NCBI GenBank assembly: GCA_030605285.1
Contig: JAUWIQ010000095.1
Location: forward strand, 1 to 7,252
From: Planctomycetota bacterium
GTDB lineage: Bacteria > Planctomycetota > Planctomycetia > Pirellulales > UBA7805
Direction of reading: 5' to 3'
DNA: 7,252 nucleotides
Shown here: positions 1-6,615 of the stretch, in pieces
Position numbering within the stretch: position 1 is the stretch's first letter
Layout of the letters: every line of letters begins with the position of its first letter
The notes under the pieces: generated by a model
What the model saw: only the letters and a program-made list of their open reading frames with translations
Database searches by the model: none
What the model was told of the DNA's origin: nothing
Made by a program: the position numbers and the translations under genes

Positions 1-142
1 ATTGTGCTGGTAATAACGGCATTGTTGCATTGGTAAGAATTTCATCCGGAAAAAATTCAAATCACCGCCTTCGTTGTTAAATGATTGCCATAAATTGAAC
101 CGATTCAGCAAAATGCGGCGGTCTGCATAGTAAGATATATGT

Positions 143-234
143 GGATCGGAACGATCCGGGGATCCGAAAAAATTTCGGGTTTGGACACCCCCTATTGCGA
201 ATTCAATAGGTATGTACCAGCCCGATCGACCGGG
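143..234 (+). promoter_or_regulatory. Hairpin-rich 5' leader of the PAS-GAF-receiver gene
   Basis: Three perfect inverted repeats follow one another just before the gene at 249. GGATCG/CGATCC (143-157) has a 3-nt loop, CCGAAA/TTTCGG (164-178) has a 3-nt loop, and CCTATTG/CAATAGG (191-210) has a 6-nt loop. A weaker fourth, CCCG/CGGG (221-234), would pair part of the Shine-Dalgarno run at 232-238. GGATC at 143-147 could instead pair with GATCC at 161-165, so mutually exclusive folds are possible. No known riboswitch class is recognisable. An RNA-level control element or a set of operator half-sites are both possible. The repeats are seen directly; the regulatory role is inference. Confidence 0.4.
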
Positions 235-251
235 GGGAACGCAAGAGTTTG
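232..251 (+). promoter_or_regulatory. Shine-Dalgarno run and TTG start codon
   Basis: A GGGGGGA run (232-238) lies ten bases before the TTG at 249-251. An in-frame TAG at 207-209 closes the frame upstream, and no ATG or GTG occurs in that frame between it and 249. TTG is therefore the best available start. The ATG at 212 is in another frame. Confidence 0.6.
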
Positions 252-1973
252 TCCAGCAAGCCAAAAATCCTGTTGGTTGGCGATCTCAAAGGGCGAAACG
301 ATTCGTTTGGCCAATATCTTAACGACCACTTTGAGGTCGTTGCTGTCACCAGTGACATTCGTGCTCTGGCGCACCTTCGGCGCGATTCCTACGATGGGGT
401 CTATATAACGGGCGATCACGTGGTAGGCCTGAAGCATCTGGGACGTCTCGTACAGAACGATCAGGTACTCAGCGGGATGTCTGATGGCGTCGTATTGCTC
501 GACGACGAAAACAAGATCGTTTGGCACAACGAATGCATGCAGGAGTGGTGCGACAAAGGGGTGCTCGTCGGGGATAACTTCTATAATGTGCTTTCAAGTC
601 CTGAAATTCTCGGTCCCGATTTTTGCCCACTACATACCGCACTTTCTTCTGGCGTAGCTAGCAATTCCATGCTGCGAACTGCAGATAACCGCTATTTTCA
701 CATTCATGCCGCACCGGTTTTTGAGGGAGAACCCGAACCGCATCACTTGATTGTTGCTGTCAGAGATGCGACTGAGGAGATGCAGCAGCAACAAAAAATG
801 GAGGCGATCCATAAGGCCGGAATGGAATTGGCGGACATCAAGCCAGAAGAGCTTAGACACATGTCGGTTGAAGAGCGGATTGAGTTGCTCAAGTCGAACA
901 TTGTCCATTACACCGACGAGCTTCTTCAATACGATGTGATGGAGATTCGTCTCCTGGATAGAAAAACCGGAAGACTCGAGCCATTGCTGTCTGTGGGCAT
1001 GGAGCCCGAAGCGACACAACGCGAACTTTATGCCCAGCCCCAGCATAATGGCGTAACTGGATTTGTGGCCGCGACGGGAAGAAGTTATCTGTGTGAAAAC
1101 ACAACGGATGATCCGTTGTATCTGCTAGGTGCCCGCGATGCCAGAAGTTCGATAACCGTTCCACTGATTTCTCATGATGAAATGCTTGGTACGTTTAATG
1201 TCGAAAGTCCAGAACCCCGGGCATTTACTGAAAGCGACTTGCAATTTTTGGAAATATTCAGCCGTGATGTTGCTGCCGCACTGGGCACTTTGGAGTTACT
1301 GGTTGCAGAGAAAGCAACGACGGCAGCAGAAAGTGTTGAAGCAATTCACACGGCGGTTGCACTGCCTATCGATGACATTCTCAATGAAGCAGTCAGTGTG
1401 ATGGAACACTATATTGGGCATGAGCCGGGTGTGATTTCCCGGCTTGAGCGAATTCTTCGCAATGCGCGCGATATCAAGCAAGTGATTCAAAAAGTCGGGC
1501 AGACGATGGCACCCAGCGAAGCGGTGCCCGAATCATTGCAGACAGAAATCCGTCCTTTACTATCGGGTCGCCGTATTTTAGTTGCCGATGCCGATGAGAA
1601 CGTACGCAGTGCAGCGCACGCATTACTCGAACGGTATGATTGTTCGGTAGAAACGGCTCACGATGGCACGGAGACCCTTTCGATGGTCCGTAATATCACG
1701 GCCCTGGGGGGCTATGATCTGGTATTGGCTGATATCCGTCTGCCGGATATGAGCGGATACGAATTGCTACAGAAGTTGGCCGAGTGTTCGGAAACACTGC
1801 CCTTGGTTCTAATGACTGGTTTCGGCTATGATCCAGGGCACTCCATTGTGAAAGCCCGACAGGCGGGCCTGAAGGAGGTCCTCTACAAACCGTTCCGTTT
1901 GGATCAATTGTTGGAAACCGTGGAACGTGTACTCACGACTGCCAATATGTCGCAATCGAGCGGATCTGGTTAA
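249..1973 (+). CDS. PAS-GAF-receiver signalling protein (response regulator)
   Basis: A 574-residue cytoplasmic signalling protein with no membrane segment. Residues 5-56 resemble the first half of a receiver domain, but the expected phospho-aspartate position after YDGVYI is Thr. A PAS domain spans about 72-175 (GVVLLDDENKIVWHN), a short helical linker follows, and a GAF domain spans about 208-350. Residues 363-418 are helical and loosely recall a histidine-kinase dimerisation helix (H367, LPIDDIL), but no ATPase domain follows. The C-terminal receiver (441-565) keeps phosphoacceptor D495, T523 and K547. The usual second acidic residue, a Mg ligand, is Ala448 in VADADE. The protein probably senses a small molecule and relays the signal by phosphotransfer or protein contact; ligand and partner are unknown. 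It starts at TTG and ends in a terminator, so it is probably monocistronic. Domain calls are confident; the output is not known. Confidence 0.9.
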   Translation: MSSKPKILLVGDLKGRNDSFGQYLNDHFEVVAVTSDIRALAHLRRDSYDGVYITGDHVVGLKHLGRLVQNDQVLSGMSDGVVLLDDENKIVWHNECMQEWCDKGVLVGDNFYNVLSSPEILGPDFCPLHTALSSGVASNSMLRTADNRYFHIHAAPVFEGEPEPHHLIVAVRDATEEMQQQQKMEAIHKAGMELADIKPEELRHMSVEERIELLKSNIVHYTDELLQYDVMEIRLLDRKTGRLEPLLSVGMEPEATQRELYAQPQHNGVTGFVAATGRSYLCENTTDDPLYLLGARDARSSITVPLISHDEMLGTFNVESPEPRAFTESDLQFLEIFSRDVAAALGTLELLVAEKATTAAESVEAIHTAVALPIDDILNEAVSVMEHYIGHEPGVISRLERILRNARDIKQVIQKVGQTMAPSEAVPESLQTEIRPLLSGRRILVADADENVRSAAHALLERYDCSVETAHDGTETLSMVRNITALGGYDLVLADIRLPDMSGYELLQKLAECSETLPLVLMTGFGYDPGHSIVKARQAGLKEVLYKPFRLDQLLETVERVLTTANMSQSSGSG

Positions 1974-2005
1974 ACCGCTCGAGTTTTCAGCGGTTATTTC
2001 TTTTT
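1973..2005 (+). terminator. Rho-independent terminator after the PAS-GAF-receiver gene
   Basis: A 7-bp perfect stem AACCGCT/AGCGGTT (1973-1979 with 1989-1995) closes a 9-nt loop and is followed by a T-rich run (ATTTCTTTTT, 1996-2005). The stem begins on the last base of the TAA stop. This is a standard intrinsic terminator layout and should separate the gene from the phosphoesterase downstream. Confidence 0.75.
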
Positions 2006-2013
2006 CTGGCAGT

Positions 2014-2051
2014 CAATTTATCGCCGCCAAGGTGCTGCTGGCGATTGATTG
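2014..2051 (+). promoter_or_regulatory. Imperfect hairpin just upstream of the phosphoesterase start
   Basis: A 12-position stem pairs 2014-2025 with 2040-2051: ten Watson-Crick pairs, one G-U and one U-U mismatch, around a 14-nt loop. It ends ten bases before the ATG at 2062, where a ribosome-binding site would be expected, and no purine-rich Shine-Dalgarno is visible. It has no T-run, so it is not a terminator. It may influence translation of the next gene; that is inference. Confidence 0.4.
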
Positions 2052-2061
2052 CGCCTAGCTT

Positions 2062-3222
2062 ATGTTCCTTCTCGAAAGTGCGCTGCTCATTTTGACGTTC
2101 TTTGGCGCCTGTCTCTTGTGCATACAGATATTCAATCAGTGCCACGCGCGGTCCCTGCCGCGCGCTTTGGAGCGTTTGGCCAATGCCGTCATAGGAGGCG
2201 GCCTCCTGGTCCCAATTGTTTTTGTCATCTGGTATTTTCGCTCAGGGCAATCTCTAAGCTACATGCTGGTCGATTTCTCGACGCCACTGCTGATGATATG
2301 CGTTTGGCTCTGTCTGTTGATGGTTGCGCTACTTATTGTCCACACCTTGCGGAGACCCTTTCGAGACCGCCCCGAAACCATTCTCGAAAACCACACGATG
2401 TATCTCGATTTACGAAAAGAGTTGGGGTTTGAATGTATAAAAAGTCCGGCGATGAGGTTGTTGTCCAGATTGCCAGGAAACCAATTATTGGACTTGCATG
2501 TGCAAGAAAAACGGATCCGTATTCCGCGCTTGCCATCTGCATTGGAGGGGTTGTCGATCGCCCATCTGACAGATTTACACTTTTCAGGAAAAGCCACGGA
2601 GTCTTACTTTAATGAGGTCATTCGTCGGACCAATAATCTAGATGCGGATTTGATTGCAATTACCGGCGACCTGGTTCATGGGGCAGATGGTCTTGAGGGT
2701 CTTACCGAGGTACTCAGGCATCTGCGGGCCCGTCACGGTGTTTATTACGTGTTGGGAAATCATGATCGATACGTCGATGCGAACCAACTCCATCAGCAAC
2801 TGCAAGATGTGGGGTTTACGCCGCTTGGTAGCCGTTGGATAACTCGATCAATTCGAGGGATCGCAGTCATCTTAGCGGGTAATGAATCACCCTGGTTTGA
2901 ACCGCCCGCGGATCTTTCGGACTGTCCCTCGCGGGAGATCCAGCAGCAATTGCGGATCGTGCTGACGCATTCGCCAGATCAGATTCCCTGGGCTCGCCGC
3001 CTGGATGCCGATATCGTCTTGGCAGGGCACACTCATGGCGGGCATATTTCTCTGCCCTGGATTGGCTCGCTAGTATCGCCCAGTCGCCTGGGGAGCCATT
3101 ACGTACAGGGTACATTCGACCTAGAACCTGCCGTTCTCCACGTCTCCCGAGGGATCTTCGGCGGTTTCCCGATCCGTTTTAACTGTGCCCCAGAATTAGC
3201 GCGCCTCGAACTCTGTGCCTAG
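2062..3222 (+). CDS. Membrane-anchored calcineurin-like metallophosphoesterase
   Basis: A 386-residue protein with three hydrophobic stretches in its first hundred residues (about 4-24, 43-59 and 73-94), then a calcineurin-like metallophosphoesterase domain from about 164 to the end. The two-metal-site motifs appear in order: D171-L-H173, G202-D203 with H206, G232-N-H-D235, H303 in LTHSPD, and G322-H-T-H-G-G-H328. All usual metal ligands are present, so it should be an active phosphoesterase held at the membrane. The general style is that of YkuE/YaeI-type enzymes, some of which act on lipid-linked or nucleotide-sugar phosphates; the substrate here cannot be told. An in-frame TAG at 2056-2058 fixes the start at this ATG or later. 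Its stop codon overlaps that of the convergent methyltransferase. Confidence 0.92.
   Translation: MFLLESALLILTFFGACLLCIQIFNQCHARSLPRALERLANAVIGGGLLVPIVFVIWYFRSGQSLSYMLVDFSTPLLMICVWLCLLMVALLIVHTLRRPFRDRPETILENHTMYLDLRKELGFECIKSPAMRLLSRLPGNQLLDLHVQEKRIRIPRLPSALEGLSIAHLTDLHFSGKATESYFNEVIRRTNNLDADLIAITGDLVHGADGLEGLTEVLRHLRARHGVYYVLGNHDRYVDANQLHQQLQDVGFTPLGSRWITRSIRGIAVILAGNESPWFEPPADLSDCPSREIQQQLRIVLTHSPDQIPWARRLDADIVLAGHTHGGHISLPWIGSLVSPSRLGSHYVQGTFDLEPAVLHVSRGIFGGFPIRFNCAPELARLELCA
3219..3222. other. Shared palindromic stop CTAG of two convergent genes
   Basis: The plus-strand phosphoesterase stops with TAG at 3220-3222. The minus-strand methyltransferase stops with TAG read from 3221-3219. 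Both lie in one CTAG, so no space is left for a terminator between them. Each transcript must run into the other gene unless terminated inside coding sequence. Confidence 0.9.
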
Positions 3223-3980
3223 TCAGAATGGTTCGTCTCTGCTTTGGTGAGTTCCACACAGATTCCCCCCGCGCGCAACAATCGGTGCATCCGAGTAAAC
3301 CAAAGTTCTTGGGTAAGGTTGAGCCCTAATTCTTCACACGTTTTGAGCAGATCCCGCCGGTTGTAAGTGCGACAGGTCCAGAGACGACTGGTCCATGCGC
3401 CGCTGAAGCTGTCCTCGGTGGCAAACAGCAGCAAACGTCCTCCGGGTGTCATGACTCGACTTATTTCTGCCAGGCCCGCATAGGCATTTGGTAGATGTTC
3501 CAGGACATAACCACAGGTTACGCAATCAAAAAAACTGTCGGGAAATGGCAATTGCGCTAGGTCAGCAGCAATAAATCGTGGCCGATCACTTTTTAATCTT
3601 CTTCGTGCACGCCCCAACATTTTGTGCGAAATATCAATCCCTGTAATTTTCGCGTCGGCGTCCGCATACTTTAGGAGATGTCCAATGATCTGACCGGCCC
3701 CACTACCGATGTCAAGAATATTATGGGCCCCCTCCGGGTCAAAACGCCGCTGACGGAGTAGTCGTTCGCCAAATTGCAAATGCCCGGAAATACTGCTGAA
3801 TTTAGTAAGCATCGCGCCACGTCGACCCCCGTAAACCTTGCGGACTTTTTCGCGATACTCGTCGTAGCTGATACGGTGGATCAGATTCCTTTCGACAAAT
3901 CGATGGACAGCCCGACTCTTGCGGCGTCTCGAGGTAATGCCGCTATGTGGGGGTGGGTGCTGGAGGCTATGCTTGATCAT
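3219..3980 (-). CDS. Class I SAM-dependent methyltransferase
   Basis: A 253-residue protein with a Rossmann-fold methyltransferase domain of the Methyltransf_11/UbiE type. Motif I is ILDIGSGAGQ (residues 88-97). D116 in GIDIS would bind the ribose hydroxyls of SAM, D140 in AAD lies near the adenine, and VLEHLP (159-164) with the following MTPGG (177-181) are the later conserved blocks. The first 80 residues are basic and helical (a SRRRKSR patch at 17-23) and lack a signal peptide. They may help choose the substrate, which is not evident; small molecules, quinones and lipids are all possible. The ATG at 3980 has no clear Shine-Dalgarno. A perfect 18-bp tandem repeat lies 37-72 bases upstream. 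The 3' end collides with the phosphoesterase gene. Confidence 0.9.
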   Translation of the reverse strand: MIKHSLQHPPPHSGITSRRRKSRAVHRFVERNLIHRISYDEYREKVRKVYGGRRGAMLTKFSSISGHLQFGERLLRQRRFDPEGAHNILDIGSGAGQIIGHLLKYADADAKITGIDISHKMLGRARRRLKSDRPRFIAADLAQLPFPDSFFDCVTCGYVLEHLPNAYAGLAEISRVMTPGGRLLLFATEDSFSGAWTSRLWTCRTYNRRDLLKTCEELGLNLTQELWFTRMHRLLRAGGICVELTKAETNHSD

Positions 3981-4016
3981 GGCTGATTTTTTTCATCCGT
4001 GGAAGGGATTTGTTGT

Positions 4017-4052
4017 GCCACGTTTTCAAAGCTTGCCACGTTTTCAAAGCTT
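4017..4052. repeat. Perfect 18-bp tandem duplication
   Basis: The unit GCCACGTTTTCAAAGCTT occurs twice head to tail without a mismatch (4017-4034 and 4035-4052), each ending in AAGCTT. It lies 37-72 bases upstream of the methyltransferase ATG on the minus strand, which fits a promoter or operator position. No convincing -35/-10 pair is visible. Two copies without a spacer do not make a CRISPR. It could be a duplicated regulator site or a recent slippage event. Confidence 0.9.
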
Positions 4053-4232
4053 ATTGTGAGAACGGACATGAATTTTCATGCTAACTGGTCGAAGCCTGTT
4101 GATATAACATGCCCATGCAAGTGAAGCTAGGGCCGTCCGAAAAGCCCGCCCGATGATTCTGGGCATCTCAGCGATTGCCAGAAAAGCGAAGTCTTACTGA
4201 GTTTGCAGAATGCCGATAAATCCTCTATCCGC

Positions 4233-4727
4233 TTAATTCCAACCGTTTTTTGTGTGCATTAGGCTCTGCACGCCGGCATCGTGTTCAAAGAAGAGATCTG
4301 CAAAAATTTTAAACTGCACACGGACACGTTGCCGCCAATATTTTGAATCGGCACGGATCCTGGAGTCCCTGTTGAGGTCATCTAGGATCTCGTTGAGCGA
4401 CTTTTGCTGCTGCCGGAGACATTCAGTCTGGGGGGTGAGCCAAGGTGCCTCAAAAACCGTTTCTTCGTAAAAGGTATCATGGAATGCACGAGAAAAATGA
4501 CTTTGAAGCATTGCTTGCAGTTGGTTGATCTGTCCGTTAATTTCAGCATGAGAACTTGTGGGGTCCCCCAGGAGTCCACCGATATGTTGGATTAAGTAAC
4601 GGATGCCCATCTGACTGCCAGTCAGATAGTCTGCTTGGGCATTGCCGCTTGGGTCCACTAACACGCTTGCCTCCATTGTGCCAGGATGTTTGTGCCAAAA
4701 AGAGGGCGAGCCCTCAAATTCTATCAT
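4233..4727 (-). CDS. Hypothetical protein, possible degenerate hemerythrin-like fold
   Basis: From the ATG at 4727 this encodes 164 residues; a TTG at 4751 in the same frame would give 172. Neither has a clear Shine-Dalgarno, so the start is uncertain. There is no signal peptide or membrane segment, and the sequence looks all-helical. Numbering from the TTG, H69, H85, H91, the pair E96-E97 followed by VF, and a C-terminal FFEHD (H157) are spaced somewhat like the helices of hemerythrin HHE domains. But the third-helix His appears to be Gln (Q114), and the Glu normally four residues after the last His is Val161. A di-iron site is therefore doubtful. The family call is weak. It is divergent from the glycosyltransferase and is followed on its own strand by the methyltransferase after 252 bases. 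Confidence 0.7.
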   Translation of the reverse strand: MIEFEGSPSFWHKHPGTMEASVLVDPSGNAQADYLTGSQMGIRYLIQHIGGLLGDPTSSHAEINGQINQLQAMLQSHFSRAFHDTFYEETVFEAPWLTPQTECLRQQQKSLNEILDDLNRDSRIRADSKYWRQRVRVQFKIFADLFFEHDAGVQSLMHTKNGWN

Positions 4728-5058
4728 CTGCCGAGTACGTAGGTAAATCAAGATGAGTCTGTTAAACTTGACCTAGGACCCCATGCTGCGGCCACTCAAC
4801 GCATTGTTAAACCAAGAACCGTTTATTATGAAAACGCTTACTGGAAGAGGCTCCTAGGATAGTAAAAACAAGAGTAATCGGCTGCTTTGTCGCTTGCTGT
4901 GCATGGCAGCGATTCCGCGTTGTGGAGGGCTTGCTAGCAATGCAGGCCCCTGGGCAGCCCCTTGAAGAAACGGTTCTTTGGGCGGTTCGTGACCCTTCCC
5001 TCCCTCTGCTGTTGAGGTCTTTTCACGCTGAGGTGGCGTTCTTCGCAGGCAAGAACTG
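4728..5058. other. Divergent intergenic region with distant inverted repeat
   Basis: This spacer separates the minus-strand hypothetical gene from the plus-strand glycosyltransferase and should hold both promoters, although no convincing -35/-10 pair stands out. It contains AAGAACCGTTT (4814-4824) and its exact reverse complement AAACGGTTCTT (4968-4978), 143 bases apart. Both are flanked by CCA-like bases that extend the match if one gap is allowed. A perfect 10-bp palindrome TTGCTAGCAA lies at 4931-4940. A possible 39-codon ORF fills 4940-5059. Confidence 0.5.
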
Positions 5059-5059
5059 A
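4940..5059 (+). CDS. Possible small ORF (39 aa) coupled to the glycosyltransferase
   Basis: An ATG at 4940 follows a GGAGGG sequence (4924-4929) at a ten-base spacing, one of the best ribosome-binding sites in the window. The frame runs 39 codons and stops with TGA at 5057-5059, sharing its last base with the glycosyltransferase ATG (TGATG). The predicted peptide (begins MQAPGQPLEE, ends FFAGKN) is moderately hydrophobic in the middle and resembles no family I know. It could be a leader peptide whose translation delivers ribosomes to the glycosyltransferase, a small protein, or chance. The glycosyltransferase itself has only a weak AGG upstream, which favours coupling. Support is positional only. 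Confidence 0.35.
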   Translation: MQAPGQPLEETVLWAVRDPSLPLLLRSFHAEVAFFAGKN

Positions 5060-6615
5060 TGCAAATAGCGATCCTTCACTACCATCTCAATCCTGGCGGC
5101 GTGACGCAGGTCATTGCGAACCATTTGCAGTCGCTCGATTTGGCGCTGGAAGGAACCTCCAAGTGCAAGGTTGCGATTTTCCATGGCGGGGAGATTGAGG
5201 GCTGGAACGCGCCATTTTTAAATCAACTACAACATCTCGAAGTCTCCATTCAGTCGCTACCGGCATTGGGCTACGACACCGGGCCCGCAGAGTGCCCCGA
5301 TCCGGCGAGTTTGGCTAAGGAGCTTCTCAGTCAATTTGCGAGGATTGGCTTTGATTCTGCAAGGACGGTGATTCACGTCCACAACCATTCCTTGGGAAAA
5401 AATATTTCCTTGCCAGCTGCGCTCCATCAACTGGCGATATCAGGTTATCCACTGCTTCTTCAGATGCATGATTTTTCCGAAGACTTTCGCCCGGACCAGT
5501 ATGCGCGTATCGCAAAGTCATTGCCCAACGGCCAAGCGGTATCCTCTGGCGGGCTACTCTACCCGCAGGCGTCTCAGATACATTACGCGGTACTCAATGG
5601 CCGTGATCGTGATGTTCTTTCCCGTAGTGGTGTGGCAGACCAACGACTTCATGAGTTGCCGAATCCGATAGTTGAGTGCAATCAACTTCCGCCGCGAGAC
5701 AAGATTCGCACCGTGCTCAGTCGAGACGCTGAGATTCCAGTTGATAAACCATTGCTCGTTTACCCTGTCCGCTGCATCCGCAGAAAAAACATTGGTGAAC
5801 TACTTTTGTGGGCCACTCTGCTGCGAACCCGGGCATGTTTTGCTGCCACCCTCGCGCCCCAGAACGCCATGGAGATTCCCGCCTACGATCGCTGGAAAAG
5901 GCTGGCAAAAGAAGCCCAGCTGCCTTGTCTTTTCGAGCTCGGTGAACAGTTGTCATTCCGGGAGAGTCTGGCAGCGTCCGATGCTTTGATCACGACCAGT
6001 GTTGCAGAAGGATTTGGGATGGTGTTTTTGGAATCTCAACTTATGGGCCGAAACTTGCTTGGCCGCAAACTGCCCGAGATCACCAAGGATTTCGAAAACA
6101 ATCGAATCGATTTTTCTGCCCTCTATGAGCGTTTTGCTGTTCCGGTCGATTTAATAGGACTAGACCAGATCCGCAGAGACATTCTTGCGGCTTACCAAAA
6201 GACCATCGCGGCCTTCGATCGACGATCAATCACACTCGATACTGCGGGCGACTCTTTTGATCGATTAGTAGCCGATGGCACGATCGATTTTGCAATGTTG
6301 ACCCCAGAAATGCAGAGTGTTCTTATTTTACAGCTCAACAGTTCGTGGAAGCACCATGAAATATTATTTGCCCAGAACCCACGGGTTGCCGAGAGTCTGA
6401 GTACGATTGCAGAATCACATGCTTTGCTGAAAAATGCACGTGCCGTACGTGACCACTATCATCCACAGCTTTGTGGACGCCGATTGTGGATAATCTATCA
6501 GGGTCTTTTGGAATCCGAACGAGAAATAGTACTATCAAATCTTGAGAGATATGGTGAAATCCTCGATTTCTTTTTGAAAATCGAACGGTTTCGTCCGATT
6601 CGATCGATGTCATGA
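5059..6615 (+). CDS. GT-B fold glycosyltransferase (GT4-like)
   Basis: A 518-residue cytoplasmic protein with the two-lobed GT-B pattern. The N-lobe opens with the glycine loop NPGGVTQ (11-17) and carries HVHNHSLGKN (106-115) and LLLQMHDFSEDFRP (132-145). The C-lobe has the donor-binding R241-x-K243-N244 and the E317-GFGMVFL-E325 block typical of retaining GT4-like enzymes. Residues from about 345 to 460 form an unusually long stretch before the closing helix (RDHYHPQLCGRRLW, 464-477), so the protein is longer than a typical GT4 of 350-420 residues. Donor and acceptor cannot be read from the sequence. An in-frame TGA at 5029 fixes the start at 5059. The stop overlaps the HAD start as ATGA, so the two products probably act in one pathway, perhaps making a soluble sugar conjugate. 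Confidence 0.9.
   Translation: MQIAILHYHLNPGGVTQVIANHLQSLDLALEGTSKCKVAIFHGGEIEGWNAPFLNQLQHLEVSIQSLPALGYDTGPAECPDPASLAKELLSQFARIGFDSARTVIHVHNHSLGKNISLPAALHQLAISGYPLLLQMHDFSEDFRPDQYARIAKSLPNGQAVSSGGLLYPQASQIHYAVLNGRDRDVLSRSGVADQRLHELPNPIVECNQLPPRDKIRTVLSRDAEIPVDKPLLVYPVRCIRRKNIGELLLWATLLRTRACFAATLAPQNAMEIPAYDRWKRLAKEAQLPCLFELGEQLSFRESLAASDALITTSVAEGFGMVFLESQLMGRNLLGRKLPEITKDFENNRIDFSALYERFAVPVDLIGLDQIRRDILAAYQKTIAAFDRRSITLDTAGDSFDRLVADGTIDFAMLTPEMQSVLILQLNSSWKHHEILFAQNPRVAESLSTIAESHALLKNARAVRDHYHPQLCGRRLWIIYQGLLESEREIVLSNLERYGEILDFFLKIERFRPIRSMS

Noticed and set aside
1..45. Possible gene ends at the left edge: a hydrophobic plus-strand tail stopping at 34-36, or a minus-strand ATG at 45 running off the edge
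   Set aside because: Only 11-15 codons are visible, with no motif or ribosome-binding site, so neither can be supported.
192..527. 111-codon minus-strand frame opposite the start of the sensor gene
   Set aside because: It is antisense to a well-supported receiver-like/PAS coding region and has no recognisable domain.
630..1046. 138-codon minus-strand frame within the sensor gene
   Set aside because: It is antisense to the PAS and GAF domains, with Cys/His/Leu-rich low-quality composition.
4017..4052. Tandem repeat as a CRISPR remnant
   Set aside because: There are two adjacent copies without spacers and no cas genes nearby.
4068..4124. 18-codon plus-strand ORF (begins MNFHANWSK, ends CPCK)
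   Set aside because: It is very short, with only a weak GAG upstream, no coupling to a neighbour and no conservation evidence.
4148..4164. GCCC/GGGC hairpin as a terminator for the minus-strand hypothetical gene
   Set aside because: The stem is only 4 bp with a 9-nt loop and a short interrupted T-run on the minus strand, too weak to call.
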